Shown here: positions 1-9,398 of the stretch, piece after piece
How positions within the stretch are numbered: the first letter of the stretch is position 1
Layout: each line of letters begins with the position of its first letter
Source: Pseudophaeobacter leonis
GTDB taxonomy: Bacteria > Pseudomonadota > Alphaproteobacteria > Rhodobacterales > Rhodobacteraceae
DNA: 60,328 bases
Reading direction: 5' to 3'
Assembly (NCBI RefSeq): GCF_002087335.1
Contig: NZ_MWVJ01000068.1
Location: forward strand, 1-60,328
Position numbers and translations under genes: made by a program
Notes under the pieces: model-generated
The model's database searches: none
Seen by the model: only the letters and a program-made list of their open reading frames with translations
Told to the model about the DNA's origin: nothing

Positions 1-2827
1 CTCTGCGGGCCCTGCAGACAGAGATACACCGGCATCACGCTTTCACCCCGGGCAAAGATCAACGCGCCCTTGGCGACCCGGTGCCACTGGGCCGAAAAGG
101 CCAGCAGGCGCTGATTGCGTGCATCCAGCCGGGCAAACAGATCGGCGCGGGCAATGACATCGGTCTTTTGCCGAAAATCCTCGGCCGCCACCCCGTCAGG
201 CCGCTTCTCATGGCGCCGTTCAACACCGTCGATGCGCCCATCGTGAATTTCGACGAAAAGATCATAGCGTTCCGGGTGACGGAACTCTTCCTCCAGAAAC
301 ACCATCGTGGTTGCCGGCATCAGCTTTTGCAGCCGGTCACGGGTCTGCAGACGGCTGTCGGAATCATGGCTGGCCAGCGCCCGGTCCAGTATCAGAATGT
401 CAGGTCGTTTGATCGCGGCCCGGGTAAAGGCGGCGCGCTCCTGAAACATCGGATCCAGCAAAGAGCCGCCAAGACCCGTGGGCAGATCATAGAGGATCAG
501 CGCCAGACGCTTTTTCAGCCCATGCGCCTCGAGAACCTCGCTCACCAGCGTCTCAACCTGCAGCGCTTTGTCGCCGGCATGCAGCGATATTTTGCCAAAC
601 AGCGCATTTTCAAGCACCGTGAGACGCGGCACATAGCCGTCCAGCTGCAGCGGCTGGAACAGACCATCAGAGCGCGCAATCAGGCTGCCCCCGCTGGCGG
701 CGCGGATTTTCAGAATGCGAGCTTTGAACACCTCGGGAAAACCGGGACCAATTTGTTCTGCCGACAAAAGGAAGGGGATGGTCATTAGCGCCGCCCGCGA
801 GGCCTCGCTCAGATGCTGGGTATTTTCCTCGCCGGTCGCGCGGCCCTCAAGGCTGGCATATTCTTCGGCGGCACTGCAGAGCCGACAGTATAGTTCATCA
901 TCCAGTCCAAGGCGCTGAAACAGCGGATGGTCGAGGTTGTCGCGACCAAAGGTCTTGATCAGGGTTTCGGCAACACCCAGGCCAATGCCAAGGGTCTCGG
1001 CCGCCAGATGCTGATCCCTGATCACCTGATAGACCAGCCGCCCCGGGGCCAGCAGCTCGTCCGGGGAAATATCCCGCGTTGGCGCGCCAAACAGGATATT
1101 GCTGGCCAGAGGCACCGCCGGATTAAAGGCGTCTGGCTCAAAATGATAGACCACGCTGTCCAGCCCGGCCTCGGCCAGACGTTGCCTGATAAGCGGGCGC
1201 AGCTCTATGATCTGCTGTTCCAGCATCGGGTGATTGCCCACCTGCAGCTGGGCATGCAGCGTGCGGCGGAACAGTTGCTGATCCACCCCCATGGCCTCGA
1301 TCAACTGGAACCACCAGTCGCGCACATCTCCCCCGCAGACCCCAGCCCGGCAAGGGCCGGATTGACCCAATCAGCCTGCAGCAGGTCAGCACTGTTGCCC
1401 GCGCGCTGCGCTTCGGCAACCTGGCGCTGGGCCTGGACCGAGGGATTGGGCAGGCTGGGGCTGCTGCGCAGCGGCATCAGCACATTATCGCCAAGGGATC
1501 CGGAAAACAGATAGGGGTGCGAATAGGCATAGCCCACCCGCGCCGCAATCACCCCCTGATGCAGCGCTTCCAGCCGGTGACCCGCCACCGTGATAGAACC
1601 ACGCGTAGGCACCACTTCGCGGGTCAGAAGCTGGGCAAAGGCCGCCCGCTCGCTGTCACGGCTGCTTTGCACGGCGACGCGCGCACCTTCGGGAATGGTC
1701 AGCGACAGATCCTCAAGCACCATATTGCCCTCGGCATCTCGCAGCGAGACATTGCGGAAAATCACATCACCGCGCAGATGTGGCAGATCGTCCGGCACGC
1801 CTTCGATCAGTTTGGCGTCGATCATGTCTTTGGGCGCAAAACGTTCGGTCATGATCGACCAGCGCAGCCCCATGTCCTGCAGCTGATTGTAATAGGTCAA
1901 AAGCTCTTTCCAGGGGGCCGACAGATCCTTGTAGGCGGCCAGCCCTGCCACCAATGCACCCACGGTGATCTCACCTCTGATGGCCAGCACACCGCCGGCC
2001 GAGTAGAACACGAAAGGCGTCATATGGCCGATCAGATTGTTGAGGAACTTCATGAAGTATTTCTTGTTATAGATCCGGCGGCGGATCTCAAACAGCCGCC
2101 CCAGCCGGTCCGAGATCTGTGCCTGACGATAGCGCCAGCCACCGTTGCCGCGCAGATCGGAAATCCCCGCTGCCGTCTCGCCAATCTCGGCCGCCAGGGC
2201 GCGCACCTCCTGAATGCGGTCCTTGTTCAGCAGGTTGATCTGGCGCTGCAACAGCGGGATCAGCCAGGCCTGCAGCGGAATCAACGCGATAGAGACCAGC
2301 CCGAACCAGACGCTTTGCATGAACAAAAAGGCCACAATGGTCAGCATCTGCCCGGCCTGAAACACCGGCTGCGCCAGCGCATCCCCCATCAAGCCCCCCA
2401 TGGGCTCACTCTCGGAGGTGATCATCGAGACCAGCTCACCCTGGCTGGTGGTGCGGAAATAGGGCTTTGGGAAACGGATCATCCGGCTGATCAGGCTATA
2501 GCGCAGGCGCCGCAACAACCGCTCGGCCACCACGCCTTTGGCGGTATTCAGCCGCATCTTCAACAGGCCCGCCACCACCACGGTTGCCAAAAACACGCAG
2601 CACAGGATCAACAGATAGTTGACCTGGCTGACCTCCTGCCCCCAGATCTCAACAATGGGTTCAGGGGCGCCAATGGCATCGTTGATGATCCGCTTTGGCA
2701 ACTCAAGCGAGGCATACAGAAACGGGAAGATCAGCAAGGTCAGGGCCAGCAGGCCAAGCTGCTGTCGCTTTGAGTAGCGCCAGATAAATGAAAACAGCGT
2801 TGTGGGCATCACCGGTCCTTGTGGCAT
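1..2827 (-). CDS. ABC-exporter-like protein with degenerate NBD and cNMP-binding-like C-terminus (partial, one frameshift)
   Basis: The gene runs from a start near 2827 off the left edge, giving at least 940 residues. The N-terminal ~330 residues look like an ABC exporter membrane domain with several hydrophobic helices. An NBD-like segment follows, but the Walker A position reads SSRDSERAAF instead of GxxGxGKS. A ~300-residue stretch then separates this from a second half with a Q-loop-like GLFQPLQLDG, a weak signature region and ILILDRAL, where the Asp of Walker B is kept but the catalytic Glu position is Arg. The last residues (about 1-110) resemble the start of a Crp-type cyclic-nucleotide-binding domain, with LFARLDARNQRLLAFSAQW. 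The frame breaks once at a five-C run (1330-1334). Reverse-complement translation on both sides of the break is protein-like throughout. ATP hydrolysis looks unlikely; substrate and role are unknown. The start could also be the Met at 2809. Confidence 0.75.
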
Positions 2828-3182
2828 AATAGCTGCATGCTAAAGTCTTGCGCGTGTCTCCTGCTTGCCGTTACCGGCAGAAATTGAGTCACTGTGCCAA
2901 AACCTGACGACGGTATGCACCATAACGGGCAAAGGCAAGGTGATCCAGATCACGCTTCTGCGGGGTACTTTTGGCGCAGGCCTGAAATCTTGCGGCGCGC
3001 ATCACAACACTCCCCATCCACGGGGAAAAATGAGGCTGGTCCCGGTGACCAGAAGACCAGCAGAGATGAAAACTATAACCGCTCACAGGTACATGAGACA
3101 CGGGCACATGAAACACTGGCATTTAAGAAGCGGGCATCTGAGAGAAGACAAAGCCCCCGATCTGCCCGGCGCGCCGGCCTAT
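2828..3182. other. Divergent intergenic region, 355 bp
   Basis: This stretch separates the leftward ABC-like gene from the rightward lipoprotein gene, so promoters for both should lie here. An open frame continuous with the lipoprotein extends back to 2865, but its translation here is rich in His and Arg and not protein-like. The only distinct element I see is the palindrome at 2940-2953. Confidence 0.5.
2940..2953. promoter_or_regulatory. Possible Crp/Fnr-family operator
   Basis: GTGATCCAGATCAC is a perfect dyad containing the core TGAT-N4-ATCA, which is the core of Fnr-type sites (TTGAT-N4-ATCAA) used by FnrL/Dnr regulators in Rhodobacterales. The outer T of the canonical half-site is G here. 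It lies 113 bp upstream of the ABC-like gene and in the divergent region. A single 14-bp match can arise by chance. Confidence 0.3.
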
Positions 3183-4103
3183 ATGGCAGCGGCTCTGGCC
3201 CGCAGATTTGCGCGCAACAGTAGCCGGGTTTTGCCAGGCCGACGCGCTAGGATGCTGGTCACTGTCTGTGCATTGGCGGGCTGGGCGTTAACTGGCTGCA
3301 GCGCCATACCAGAGGCCGGGTTTTCCTTTGCCAGCTCTGGCAACCAGAGTGCCGACGCCTCCAGCACCCGCAGCACTGCGGCGCATTCCCAGGCCAGTTT
3401 TGCCAAAGGCAATGTGACTCTGGTCGCACCGCGCGGCTATTGCATTGATTCGACAACGCTGCGCCAGGACGCGAGCGGCGGCTTTGCCTTGTTGCCCAGA
3501 TGCAATTTCCTGCAAGGAAGCAGCTGGTTTGGCCGCAACAGGGCCGCTGTGATCACCGCCACCATTGGCAAGACCAACGCGGCCGCGGCCCCCTCAACGG
3601 CAGATCTGGCCCGTACCGCCGAGGGCGCAAAACTGCTCTATTATGATGACAAAGGCCTGCTGCCTCTGGTGCGCTTGCAATGGCAGGGCCATAGCGTCAC
3701 GGGCAGCAGCGGTGCCAGTGCGGATCATTGGCGCGGCGCATTTGTGCTGAACGATCATCTGGTGGTGCTGGGGCTCTATGCGCCCGAAGGCAGTGAGTTG
3801 CTGGGCCACCCAGGCGCCGATCTGCTGACCGAGATGACCCGGCGCAGTCTGCACGCCAGCAGGGCTCCCCGCTCTGACGCAGCCCCCAGTGCCGTGCCAC
3901 TGGCAAAAAAACCTGTTGCCGCAAAGCAGCCCCCGGGCGCCACCACACGGCCCAAATCCCGACCAGAGACACAGCAAAATTCCCAGATAGCCCCCCTTGC
4001 AACGGGGCAAAACGCCGCCGCCATGCAGGGCAATTCTGCCGCCGCCACGCCGCCCGCGCAAAAACGCTCGCTGCGCAAGAGGATTGCCGCTATATTTCAG
4101 TAG
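3183..4103 (+). CDS. Putative outer-membrane or periplasmic lipoprotein, unknown function
   Basis: I do not recognise a named family. From the Met at 3252 the protein begins with a short hydrophobic segment ending in LTGC, a good lipobox, so it is probably exported and lipidated. The start at 3183 adds a basic n-region; neither start has a clear Shine-Dalgarno. The middle part (from about ASFAKGNVTLVAPRGYCID to LLTEMTRRSL) is mixed alpha/beta and looks like a globular domain with two Cys. The last ~70 residues are rich in Ala, Pro, Lys and Gln and end in a basic KRSLRKRIAAIFQ, which looks disordered. It stands alone between the divergent ABC-like gene and the DUF6478-like gene. Function cannot be inferred. 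Confidence 0.65.
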   Translation: MAAALARRFARNSSRVLPGRRARMLVTVCALAGWALTGCSAIPEAGFSFASSGNQSADASSTRSTAAHSQASFAKGNVTLVAPRGYCIDSTTLRQDASGGFALLPRCNFLQGSSWFGRNRAAVITATIGKTNAAAAPSTADLARTAEGAKLLYYDDKGLLPLVRLQWQGHSVTGSSGASADHWRGAFVLNDHLVVLGLYAPEGSELLGHPGADLLTEMTRRSLHASRAPRSDAAPSAVPLAKKPVAAKQPPGATTRPKSRPETQQNSQIAPLATGQNAAAMQGNSAAATPPAQKRSLRKRIAAIFQ

Positions 4104-4257
4104 CCTGACCCGGCTAGACGGGCAGCAGGTTCAGACGCCCGGACAGGCGCAGGATCTGCAAAAGGCAGCGTGACTTTCAGGGCTTTTGCCCCGATATCAC
4201 ATGTGACGATGCTCTGGGCAGAAGGTCCGGACAACAACAGAGGTAGCAGAACGCGAC

Positions 4258-5427
4258 ATGGGCGGTTTTCTAAACAAGCTGTTGCACCGGGGCAGTTTGC
4301 GCCGTTGGCGGCAAGGCGCAGCACAGGCTGCCAATATGCCGCTGCCGCAGCTGCGCCAACAGCGCAATCAGGCCCGGGTTTTGCAAGAGCAGCTGAACCG
4401 GCTGATCCATGTCGCCGATGGACGTCTGGCGCTGCCGCAGATTGGCTCGTCGTCCTTTTCCCGCCCCCATGGCACCGACTGGTCCTGGCGCCCTGAGCTG
4501 TGGCGCGGCCCCATGCCCATACCGGGGCTGTCTTCTGTGCCCTCCAAATCAAAACTGGGCCAGGAGATCACCCTGTTCCATGACTGCGAGATTCCCGAGC
4601 TGACCCTGCGCCAGCTGCGCAACAGCCGCGAAGAAGACCTGGCGCCTTTTGGCCTGCGCATGGATGTGTTCAAATTTGCCGGCTCCTTTCTCTCGCTGGA
4701 GGTGGTCGACCTCCAGCGAGAGACCTGCCAGGGCCTGTTGCGCCATCACCTGATACGCGTCGATGCCATCATCGAGACGGAAAAACCCCTCGAGATTTTT
4801 GCCCGCCTCAATATCCGGCATGGTCCCAATACCGAGCAGCTGGTGCGTGAATTGCCGCTGGGTGAGAAAAACGTCACCGTGGAATACGATCTGGCCTATT
4901 CCAACCTGAACGAAAAGCGCATCGAGCGCATTTGGCTCGACCTGATCTTTGAGGCCCCGGACATGAATCGGGTGGTGTTGCGCGACCTGACCCTTTGCCC
5001 GCCACCGCCGTGCCAATATTTGAGGCCCAGACATGAGACACCCAAGATGAGCGACCTGACCGTCACCAAGATCCGCTTTCACAACGGCACCTGGGAAGGT
5101 GTGGTCCAGACCACAGCAAAGTCAGGTCTGCCGCCTGATATCCAGGTGCTGTTTCAGGACAAACCTCTGGAAGGTATCGCGCTCACCGAGGGCAGTGCCT
5201 TTGGCGAATGGAACCTGCATATCACGATACCGCCGCATGCTATTGCCGACGGGGTACAGACCTTTGTCATTGCCGAGGGCGGCAGTGGCGGGCAAAAGCT
5301 GGAGAGCTTTTCGCTGATCGCAGGCGAGGCCGCCGTGGATGACATGCGGGCCGAGATCGAGCTGTTGCGGGCAGAACTGGACATGTTGAAACGGGCATTT
5401 CGCCGTCACTGCGTTGAAACCAGCTGA
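4258..5427 (+). CDS. DUF6478-like protein, possibly joined to a second domain
   Basis: This 389-residue protein resembles the DUF6478 family of Rhodobacteraceae, whose function is unknown. It opens with a basic amphipathic helix (MGGFLNKLLHRGSLRRWR) and then a soluble domain containing HGTDWSWRPELW and a beta-rich part near DLQRETCQG. At about residue 262 a new segment starts at MSDLTVTKIRFHNGTWEGVV; it looks like the natural beginning of a separate beta-sandwich protein, and the C-terminus is a heptad-like helix (DDMRAEIELLRAELDMLKRA) suited to oligomerisation. So this may be a real two-domain protein or two genes joined by an indel. The start has a GAGGT Shine-Dalgarno about 10 bases upstream. 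A 15-bp perfect hairpin lies inside the coding sequence (4689-4723). Confidence 0.7.
   Translation: MGGFLNKLLHRGSLRRWRQGAAQAANMPLPQLRQQRNQARVLQEQLNRLIHVADGRLALPQIGSSSFSRPHGTDWSWRPELWRGPMPIPGLSSVPSKSKLGQEITLFHDCEIPELTLRQLRNSREEDLAPFGLRMDVFKFAGSFLSLEVVDLQRETCQGLLRHHLIRVDAIIETEKPLEIFARLNIRHGPNTEQLVRELPLGEKNVTVEYDLAYSNLNEKRIERIWLDLIFEAPDMNRVVLRDLTLCPPPPCQYLRPRHETPKMSDLTVTKIRFHNGTWEGVVQTTAKSGLPPDIQVLFQDKPLEGIALTEGSAFGEWNLHITIPPHAIADGVQTFVIAEGGSGGQKLESFSLIAGEAAVDDMRAEIELLRAELDMLKRAFRRHCVETS
4689..4723. repeat. 15-bp perfect inverted repeat inside a coding region
   Basis: Arms 4689-4703 and 4709-4723 are perfectly complementary and are separated by the five bases GGTCG. The stem lies in the middle of the DUF6478-like gene, where the protein reads FLSLEVVDLQRE. 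No T-tract follows, so it is not a standard terminator. Confidence 0.85.
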
Positions 5428-5563
5428 AGTACGGCCGCCAGTCGGACTGTCCGTTCAGACCCAGCGCTCCGGCCGCCCAGACCAGGGCCACCCAGAGCAG
5501 AGCTGCCCGGACCAGAGCTGCCCAGACCAATCCAGCGAAGGCGAGAACCGCAGTCTGTACCGG
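5428..5563. repeat. Degenerate tandem repeats between convergent genes
   Basis: Between the end of the DUF6478-like gene and the end of ada, the segment 5476-5530 consists of imperfect repeats of a 15-18 base unit built on CCAGAGCTGCCC / CCAGACCAGG. On the minus strand it reads as a run of Ala, Leu, Val and Trp, but no start codon with a ribosome site is present, so I do not call a gene. Confidence 0.5.
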
Positions 5564-6628
5564 TCATGCGGTCAGTCTTTCCTTATAGCTGGTCTCGATT
5601 TCGATCAGACGCTGTTTGCGCCACAGCCCGCCCCCATAGCCGGTGAGGTTGCCATCTGCCGACAGAACCCGGTGGCAGGGCGCCACAACGGCGATCTGAT
5701 TGCTGCCATTGGCCCGCGCCACCGCCCGTGTCGCCGAGGCCCGCCCCAGATCGCGGGCAATCTGCGAATAGCTGCGGGTTTCACCGGCCGGGATCTGTAG
5801 CAGATAGCGCCAGACGTCGCGTTCAAATGCGGTGCCATGCAGCGCCAGCGGCGTGTCAAAGCGGGCCTCGGTTCCGGCAAAATAGCGCGACAGCTCCCCG
5901 GCCACCTGCTGCGTCGGCGGTGGTCGCCCAAAACCGATACCGCCGGGCTGCGCCTTTTGCCGCCGGATCATTTCACGCGGCAGCGCTTTGCGGTCGGCAA
6001 ACTCCAGCAGGTGCAGCTGGTGCTGACAGCTGATCGCGACCATTGCCCCCAGTGGCGTGTCGATCCAGTCGGCCAACAGCAGCGCGTCCTTGCGAAAGGC
6101 TCCCGGTGCCATACCAACCAGTCGGGCAAACCCCGCCCGAAACGCCGAAGGCGAATCGAACCCGGCCTCAATCTGCGCCGCAATCACCGGCTCTCCGGCG
6201 GACAGTGCGGTAAAGCCCTCGCGCAGCCGCCGTTGCCGCGCCATTTCAAGAAAGGTCATGCCAAAATGGCGTTTAAACGCCCGCCGCACCGTTGAGGGAT
6301 CATAGCCCAGCGCCACCAGATCGCCCTCGCGCCAGCGATGCGTTGGCCGCGCCTCCAGCGCGTCAATCAGCGGCTGCACCATCGGGTCATCCCCGGCAGC
6401 CGCCTTGAGCGGCTTGCAGCGTTTGCAGGCGCGAAATCCCGCCTCAATGCATGCGCCGGGGCTGGCGTAGAACTGGCAGTTCTCGAATTTGGGATTGCGC
6501 GCCGGGCAGGTGAGGCGACAAAAGATGCCGGTAGAAGAGACACCAACATAGGCGCGCCCCTCATAGGCGGCATCGCGGCTGCACAGGGCCTCATACAGGG
6601 TTTTAGAATCAGGCAGGTCAAACATCAT
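5564..6628 (-). CDS. ada: Bifunctional Ada: DNA repair methyltransferase and AraC-type regulator
   Basis: The 354-residue protein has the three parts of full-length Ada. Residues ~1-75 form the zinc domain with Cys37, Cys41, Cys68 and Cys71 (GIFCRLTC and FRACKRC); in E. coli Ada the equivalent of the first Cys takes methyl groups from DNA phosphotriesters. Residues ~85-185 are an AraC-type helix-turn-helix region. Residues ~190-350 are an O6-alkylguanine methyltransferase with the active-site PCHRVL and the usual preceding arginine-finger region (ATRAVARANGSN). It therefore repairs alkylation damage and probably activates its own gene after methylation. Length and residues look complete, with no frame problem. 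It is convergent with the DUF6478-like gene and followed upstream by rsgA in the same direction across about 100 bp. Confidence 0.95.
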   Translation of the reverse strand: MMFDLPDSKTLYEALCSRDAAYEGRAYVGVSSTGIFCRLTCPARNPKFENCQFYASPGACIEAGFRACKRCKPLKAAAGDDPMVQPLIDALEARPTHRWREGDLVALGYDPSTVRRAFKRHFGMTFLEMARQRRLREGFTALSAGEPVIAAQIEAGFDSPSAFRAGFARLVGMAPGAFRKDALLLADWIDTPLGAMVAISCQHQLHLLEFADRKALPREMIRRQKAQPGGIGFGRPPPTQQVAGELSRYFAGTEARFDTPLALHGTAFERDVWRYLLQIPAGETRSYSQIARDLGRASATRAVARANGSNQIAVVAPCHRVLSADGNLTGYGGGLWRKQRLIEIETSYKERLTA

Positions 6629-6728
6629 GCCGCCAGACTAGCCAATCCAATGGGCCTGCGTCGCCGGTTTCCGGGCGTTAATATCAAAAACACTGGCAGC
6701 ACTCTGTTGCGCATTTCAGAGCGCCGCG

Positions 6729-7814
6729 CTAGCGACCCAGTTTCTTATTGAGCTTTTTCATGTTGCGGATGGTCTTGCGCAGGGCTTTGCCACTGCTCTT
6801 GCGCTCGGCCAGCGAGGCGGTGTTGCTGCGGTCCTCAACAACCAGCTTGCGCCAGCGTTCCAGCCGCTGCTGATCGAGCTCACCGCGTGCGCGGGCCGCG
6901 ATCAGCGCACAGCCGGGCTCGTTTTCATGTTTACAATTGCGGAACTTGCACTGGGTGGCCAGCTCGGTGAGATCCTCAAACAGATCGGCAATGCCGGCCT
7001 CGGCCTCGGCCATCTGCAACTCGCGCATACCCGGCGTGTCCATCACCGCGCAGCCATTGGGCAAAAAGCGCATCTGCCGGTGTCGTGTGGTGTGGCGTCC
7101 GCGCGCATCATCCTCGCGGATTTCTGCCGTCTCGGCCTTCTCATCGCCAAAAAGCGCGTTGACCAACGTTGATTTCCCCACGCCGGAGGTGCCCAGAAAC
7201 ACCAGCGTCTCTCCTGGCTTGCACCAGGGCGCGAGCTGGTCTTTGGCCTCGGCGCTTTTGGCATTGAGCAACACCACAGGCACCCGTGACGAGATGCTTT
7301 GGGCCTGTTCGACATAGGGCGCAGGATCGTCGCAAAGATCTGGTTTGGTCAGCAGAATAACCGGCGTCACCTCGGCCTCAAAGGCCAACGCGAGATAGCG
7401 TTCCAGCCGGGCCAGATTGAAATCGGGGTTGCACGAAGTGACAATAAAGCTGGTGTCGGTATTGGCAGCGATCAGCTGAATACTGCGGTCATGACCGGGG
7501 GCGCGGCGCTTGAACAGGCTTTTGCGCTCCAGCACCCGGCTGGCGGTCGGCAGCAGTTGATTGAGCAGCACCCAGTCGCCGACAGTGGCGGCCAGCTTTG
7601 GCGGCACCAACTGGTCAATGCCGTCGCCCTGCACCCGCAAACCGCTGCGATGCTCCTCGGTGACCCGCACCGGCGGCGTTGCCACGAGATCCTCGTCAGC
7701 CACCTGCCGCGCAAAGAAAGGCTGCCAGCCGAGCTTTTGCAACGCCGTCAGTTCAGGTGCTGCGGCATCATTCGTGGAGGTTGGCGGCAAGGTTTGGGGG
7801 TCGTCCCGTGTCAT
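6729..7814 (-). CDS. rsgA: Ribosome small-subunit-dependent GTPase A
   Basis: RsgA (YjeQ/EngC) is a circularly permuted GTPase that helps late assembly of the 30S subunit. The 361-residue product shows the expected order: an N-terminal OB-like part, then G4 (LLTKPDLCDD), G1/P-loop (GTSGVGKSTLVNAL), G3 (DTPGMREL) and a C-terminal zinc knuckle with Cys and His in CKFRNCKHENEPGC. The C-terminal tail is basic, suited to rRNA contact. The open frame extends to 7877, but the MTRDDPQT start at 7814 gives a normal family length, so I chose it. No strong Shine-Dalgarno separates the two choices. It is downstream of ctpA on the same strand but behind a strong terminator (7974-8011), so it is probably its own transcription unit. 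Confidence 0.93.
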   Translation of the reverse strand: MTRDDPQTLPPTSTNDAAAPELTALQKLGWQPFFARQVADEDLVATPPVRVTEEHRSGLRVQGDGIDQLVPPKLAATVGDWVLLNQLLPTASRVLERKSLFKRRAPGHDRSIQLIAANTDTSFIVTSCNPDFNLARLERYLALAFEAEVTPVILLTKPDLCDDPAPYVEQAQSISSRVPVVLLNAKSAEAKDQLAPWCKPGETLVFLGTSGVGKSTLVNALFGDEKAETAEIREDDARGRHTTRHRQMRFLPNGCAVMDTPGMRELQMAEAEAGIADLFEDLTELATQCKFRNCKHENEPGCALIAARARGELDQQRLERWRKLVVEDRSNTASLAERKSSGKALRKTIRNMKKLNKKLGR

Positions 7815-7973
7815 CTGGGCTTTGCTTTCATCGCTATAGCTTGCGGCGGTCTCTGCGCCGCGAGGATCATAAAACACACCGCGATAAAAGTCGCTGCGGA
7901 ATTTTCAGACCTGCAAGGTCGCCGGAAATACAGGCCAGTCATATTGGCCGCTCATACTGGCCGCTCATACAGA

Positions 7974-8011
7974 AAGAGGCCGCTCTGTGGGAGCAGCCTC
8001 TTGTCTTTTTG
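7974..8011 (-). terminator. Rho-independent terminator after ctpA
   Basis: Arms 7974-7985 and 7991-8002 form a 12-bp stem with one G-U pair and a five-base loop. Reading leftward, the stem is followed by TCTGT; reading rightward by GTCTTTTTG, so it may work in both directions. It closes the gpmI-envC-ctpA unit. A short direct repeat (TACTGGCCGCTCA twice) lies just to its left at about 7940-7970. Confidence 0.8.
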
Positions 8012-8053
8012 TGCACAACACCCGGGACTCCGCCCCGGAGGTTTCACAAAGGA

Positions 8054-9391
8054 TTATTGTTTTGGACCCAAAGCCACGAGACCCTTGAGGATGTCGATGG
8101 CATAGGCCAGCTGGTAGTCCTTCTCGCGCAGCTCAGCCGCTTTTTCCGCCTTGGCACGGTCCTCTTTGATCTGACGGACTTCGTCCTCGGTCAGGCTGTC
8201 GTTGTTCAGGCTGCCGCGCAGATCCGCCTCGGTGCGGGTGCGGCGTGCGGTGCTCTCTTCTTCGGTTTCTTCCTCGGTGCTACGGCGGGGCTGTTCCACC
8301 ACGATGTCGGGGCTGACGCCCAGCGCCTGGATCGAGCGACCCGAGGGCGTGTAGTAGCGCGCCGTGGTCAGGCGCATGGCACCATCGCCGCGCAGCGGCA
8401 TCACGGTCTGAACCGAGCCTTTACCAAAGCTTTTGGTGCCAACAACAATCGCACGGCGGTGATCCTGCAAGGCACCGGCGACGATTTCCGACGCCGAGGC
8501 AGAGCCGCCATTGATCAGCACCACGATGGGCTTGCCACTGGTCAGATCGCCCGGAGTGGCATTGAACCGTTCGCCATCCTCGGGGTTGCGGCCACGGGTC
8601 GAGACGATCTCGCCACTGTCGAGGAAACTATCCGCCACGCTGATCGCCTCGGTCAGCAGACCGCCGGGATTGTTGCGCAGGTCAAGAACAATGCCGCTCA
8701 CCTTGTCGATGCCGCCTGCGGCCTCGATCTGCTCTTTCAAACCGGATTCCAGATTGGGCGTGGTCTGACGGTTGAAGGTGGTGATACGCATCACCACGGT
8801 CTCGCCTTCGGTGCGGGCGCGGACTGCCGTCAGTTTGATGGTGTCGCGGATGATTGAGACGTCAAAGGGCTCGCTTTCGCCTTCGCGCACCACGGTGATC
8901 ACGATCTCAGAGCCCACCGGCCCCCGCATCATGTCCACGGCTTCGTCCAGCGACAGGCCAAGCACGCTTTCGCCATCCACATGGGTGATAAAGTCGCCAG
9001 CCTCCATGCCGGCCTCATCCGCCGGGGTGCCATCAATCGGCGAGACAACTTTGACAAAGCCCTCTTCCTGGGTCACCTCAATACCCAAACCGCCAAATTC
9101 ACCACGGGTCTGCACCTGCATGCTGGCGGCATCATCGGGCGACAAATAGCTAGAGTGCGGGTCGAGCGAAGAGAGCATACCGCCGATTGCGGCTTCGATC
9201 AGCTCTTTCTCGTCGACCTCTTCGACATATTGCACGCGGATACGCTCAAATATATCGCCAAAGAGATCGAGCTGTTCGTAGACCGTTGCTTCGCGCGCTG
9301 TTTCCTGTGCCAGCAAAGGGCCGGCCACATAGGTTGTTGCAACGATACCGGCCAGGGTGCCGCCAATAGCGGCCATGGCAAATTTTCTCAT
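8054..9391 (-). CDS. ctpA: Carboxy-terminal processing protease, S41 family
   Basis: CtpA-type serine proteases cut exported proteins at the C-terminus and often control cell-wall hydrolases. The 445-residue product starts with an uncleaved or cleaved signal segment (MAAIGGTLAGIVATTYVAGP). A PDZ domain lies around FGGLGIEVTQEEGFVKVVSP. The peptidase core carries the Ser-Lys dyad: Ser in NGGSASASEIVAGAL and Lys in GTKSFGKGSVQ. The C-terminus is charged and helical. The ATG at 9391 is preceded by GAAGG at a good distance; an in-frame GTG at 9406 is possible and would overlap the EnvC stop. The order phosphoglycerate mutase, EnvC-like factor, CtpA is common in proteobacteria and suggests CtpA acts with the peptidoglycan-splitting machinery. 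Confidence 0.95.
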   Translation of the reverse strand: MRKFAMAAIGGTLAGIVATTYVAGPLLAQETAREATVYEQLDLFGDIFERIRVQYVEEVDEKELIEAAIGGMLSSLDPHSSYLSPDDAASMQVQTRGEFGGLGIEVTQEEGFVKVVSPIDGTPADEAGMEAGDFITHVDGESVLGLSLDEAVDMMRGPVGSEIVITVVREGESEPFDVSIIRDTIKLTAVRARTEGETVVMRITTFNRQTTPNLESGLKEQIEAAGGIDKVSGIVLDLRNNPGGLLTEAISVADSFLDSGEIVSTRGRNPEDGERFNATPGDLTSGKPIVVLINGGSASASEIVAGALQDHRRAIVVGTKSFGKGSVQTVMPLRGDGAMRLTTARYYTPSGRSIQALGVSPDIVVEQPRRSTEEETEEESTARRTRTEADLRGSLNNDSLTEDEVRQIKEDRAKAEKAAELREKDYQLAYAIDILKGLVALGPKQ

Positions 9392-9398
9392 GAGACCT

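Noticed and set aside
1517..2773. Long plus-strand frame opposite the ABC-like gene
   Set aside because: His/Gln-rich translation and opposite a strand with clear membrane-domain sequence; a shadow.
5267..5530. Small hydrophobic membrane protein on the minus strand
   Set aside because: Its hydrophobic part comes from the tandem repeat, the rest overlaps the DUF6478-like gene, and there is no ribosome site.
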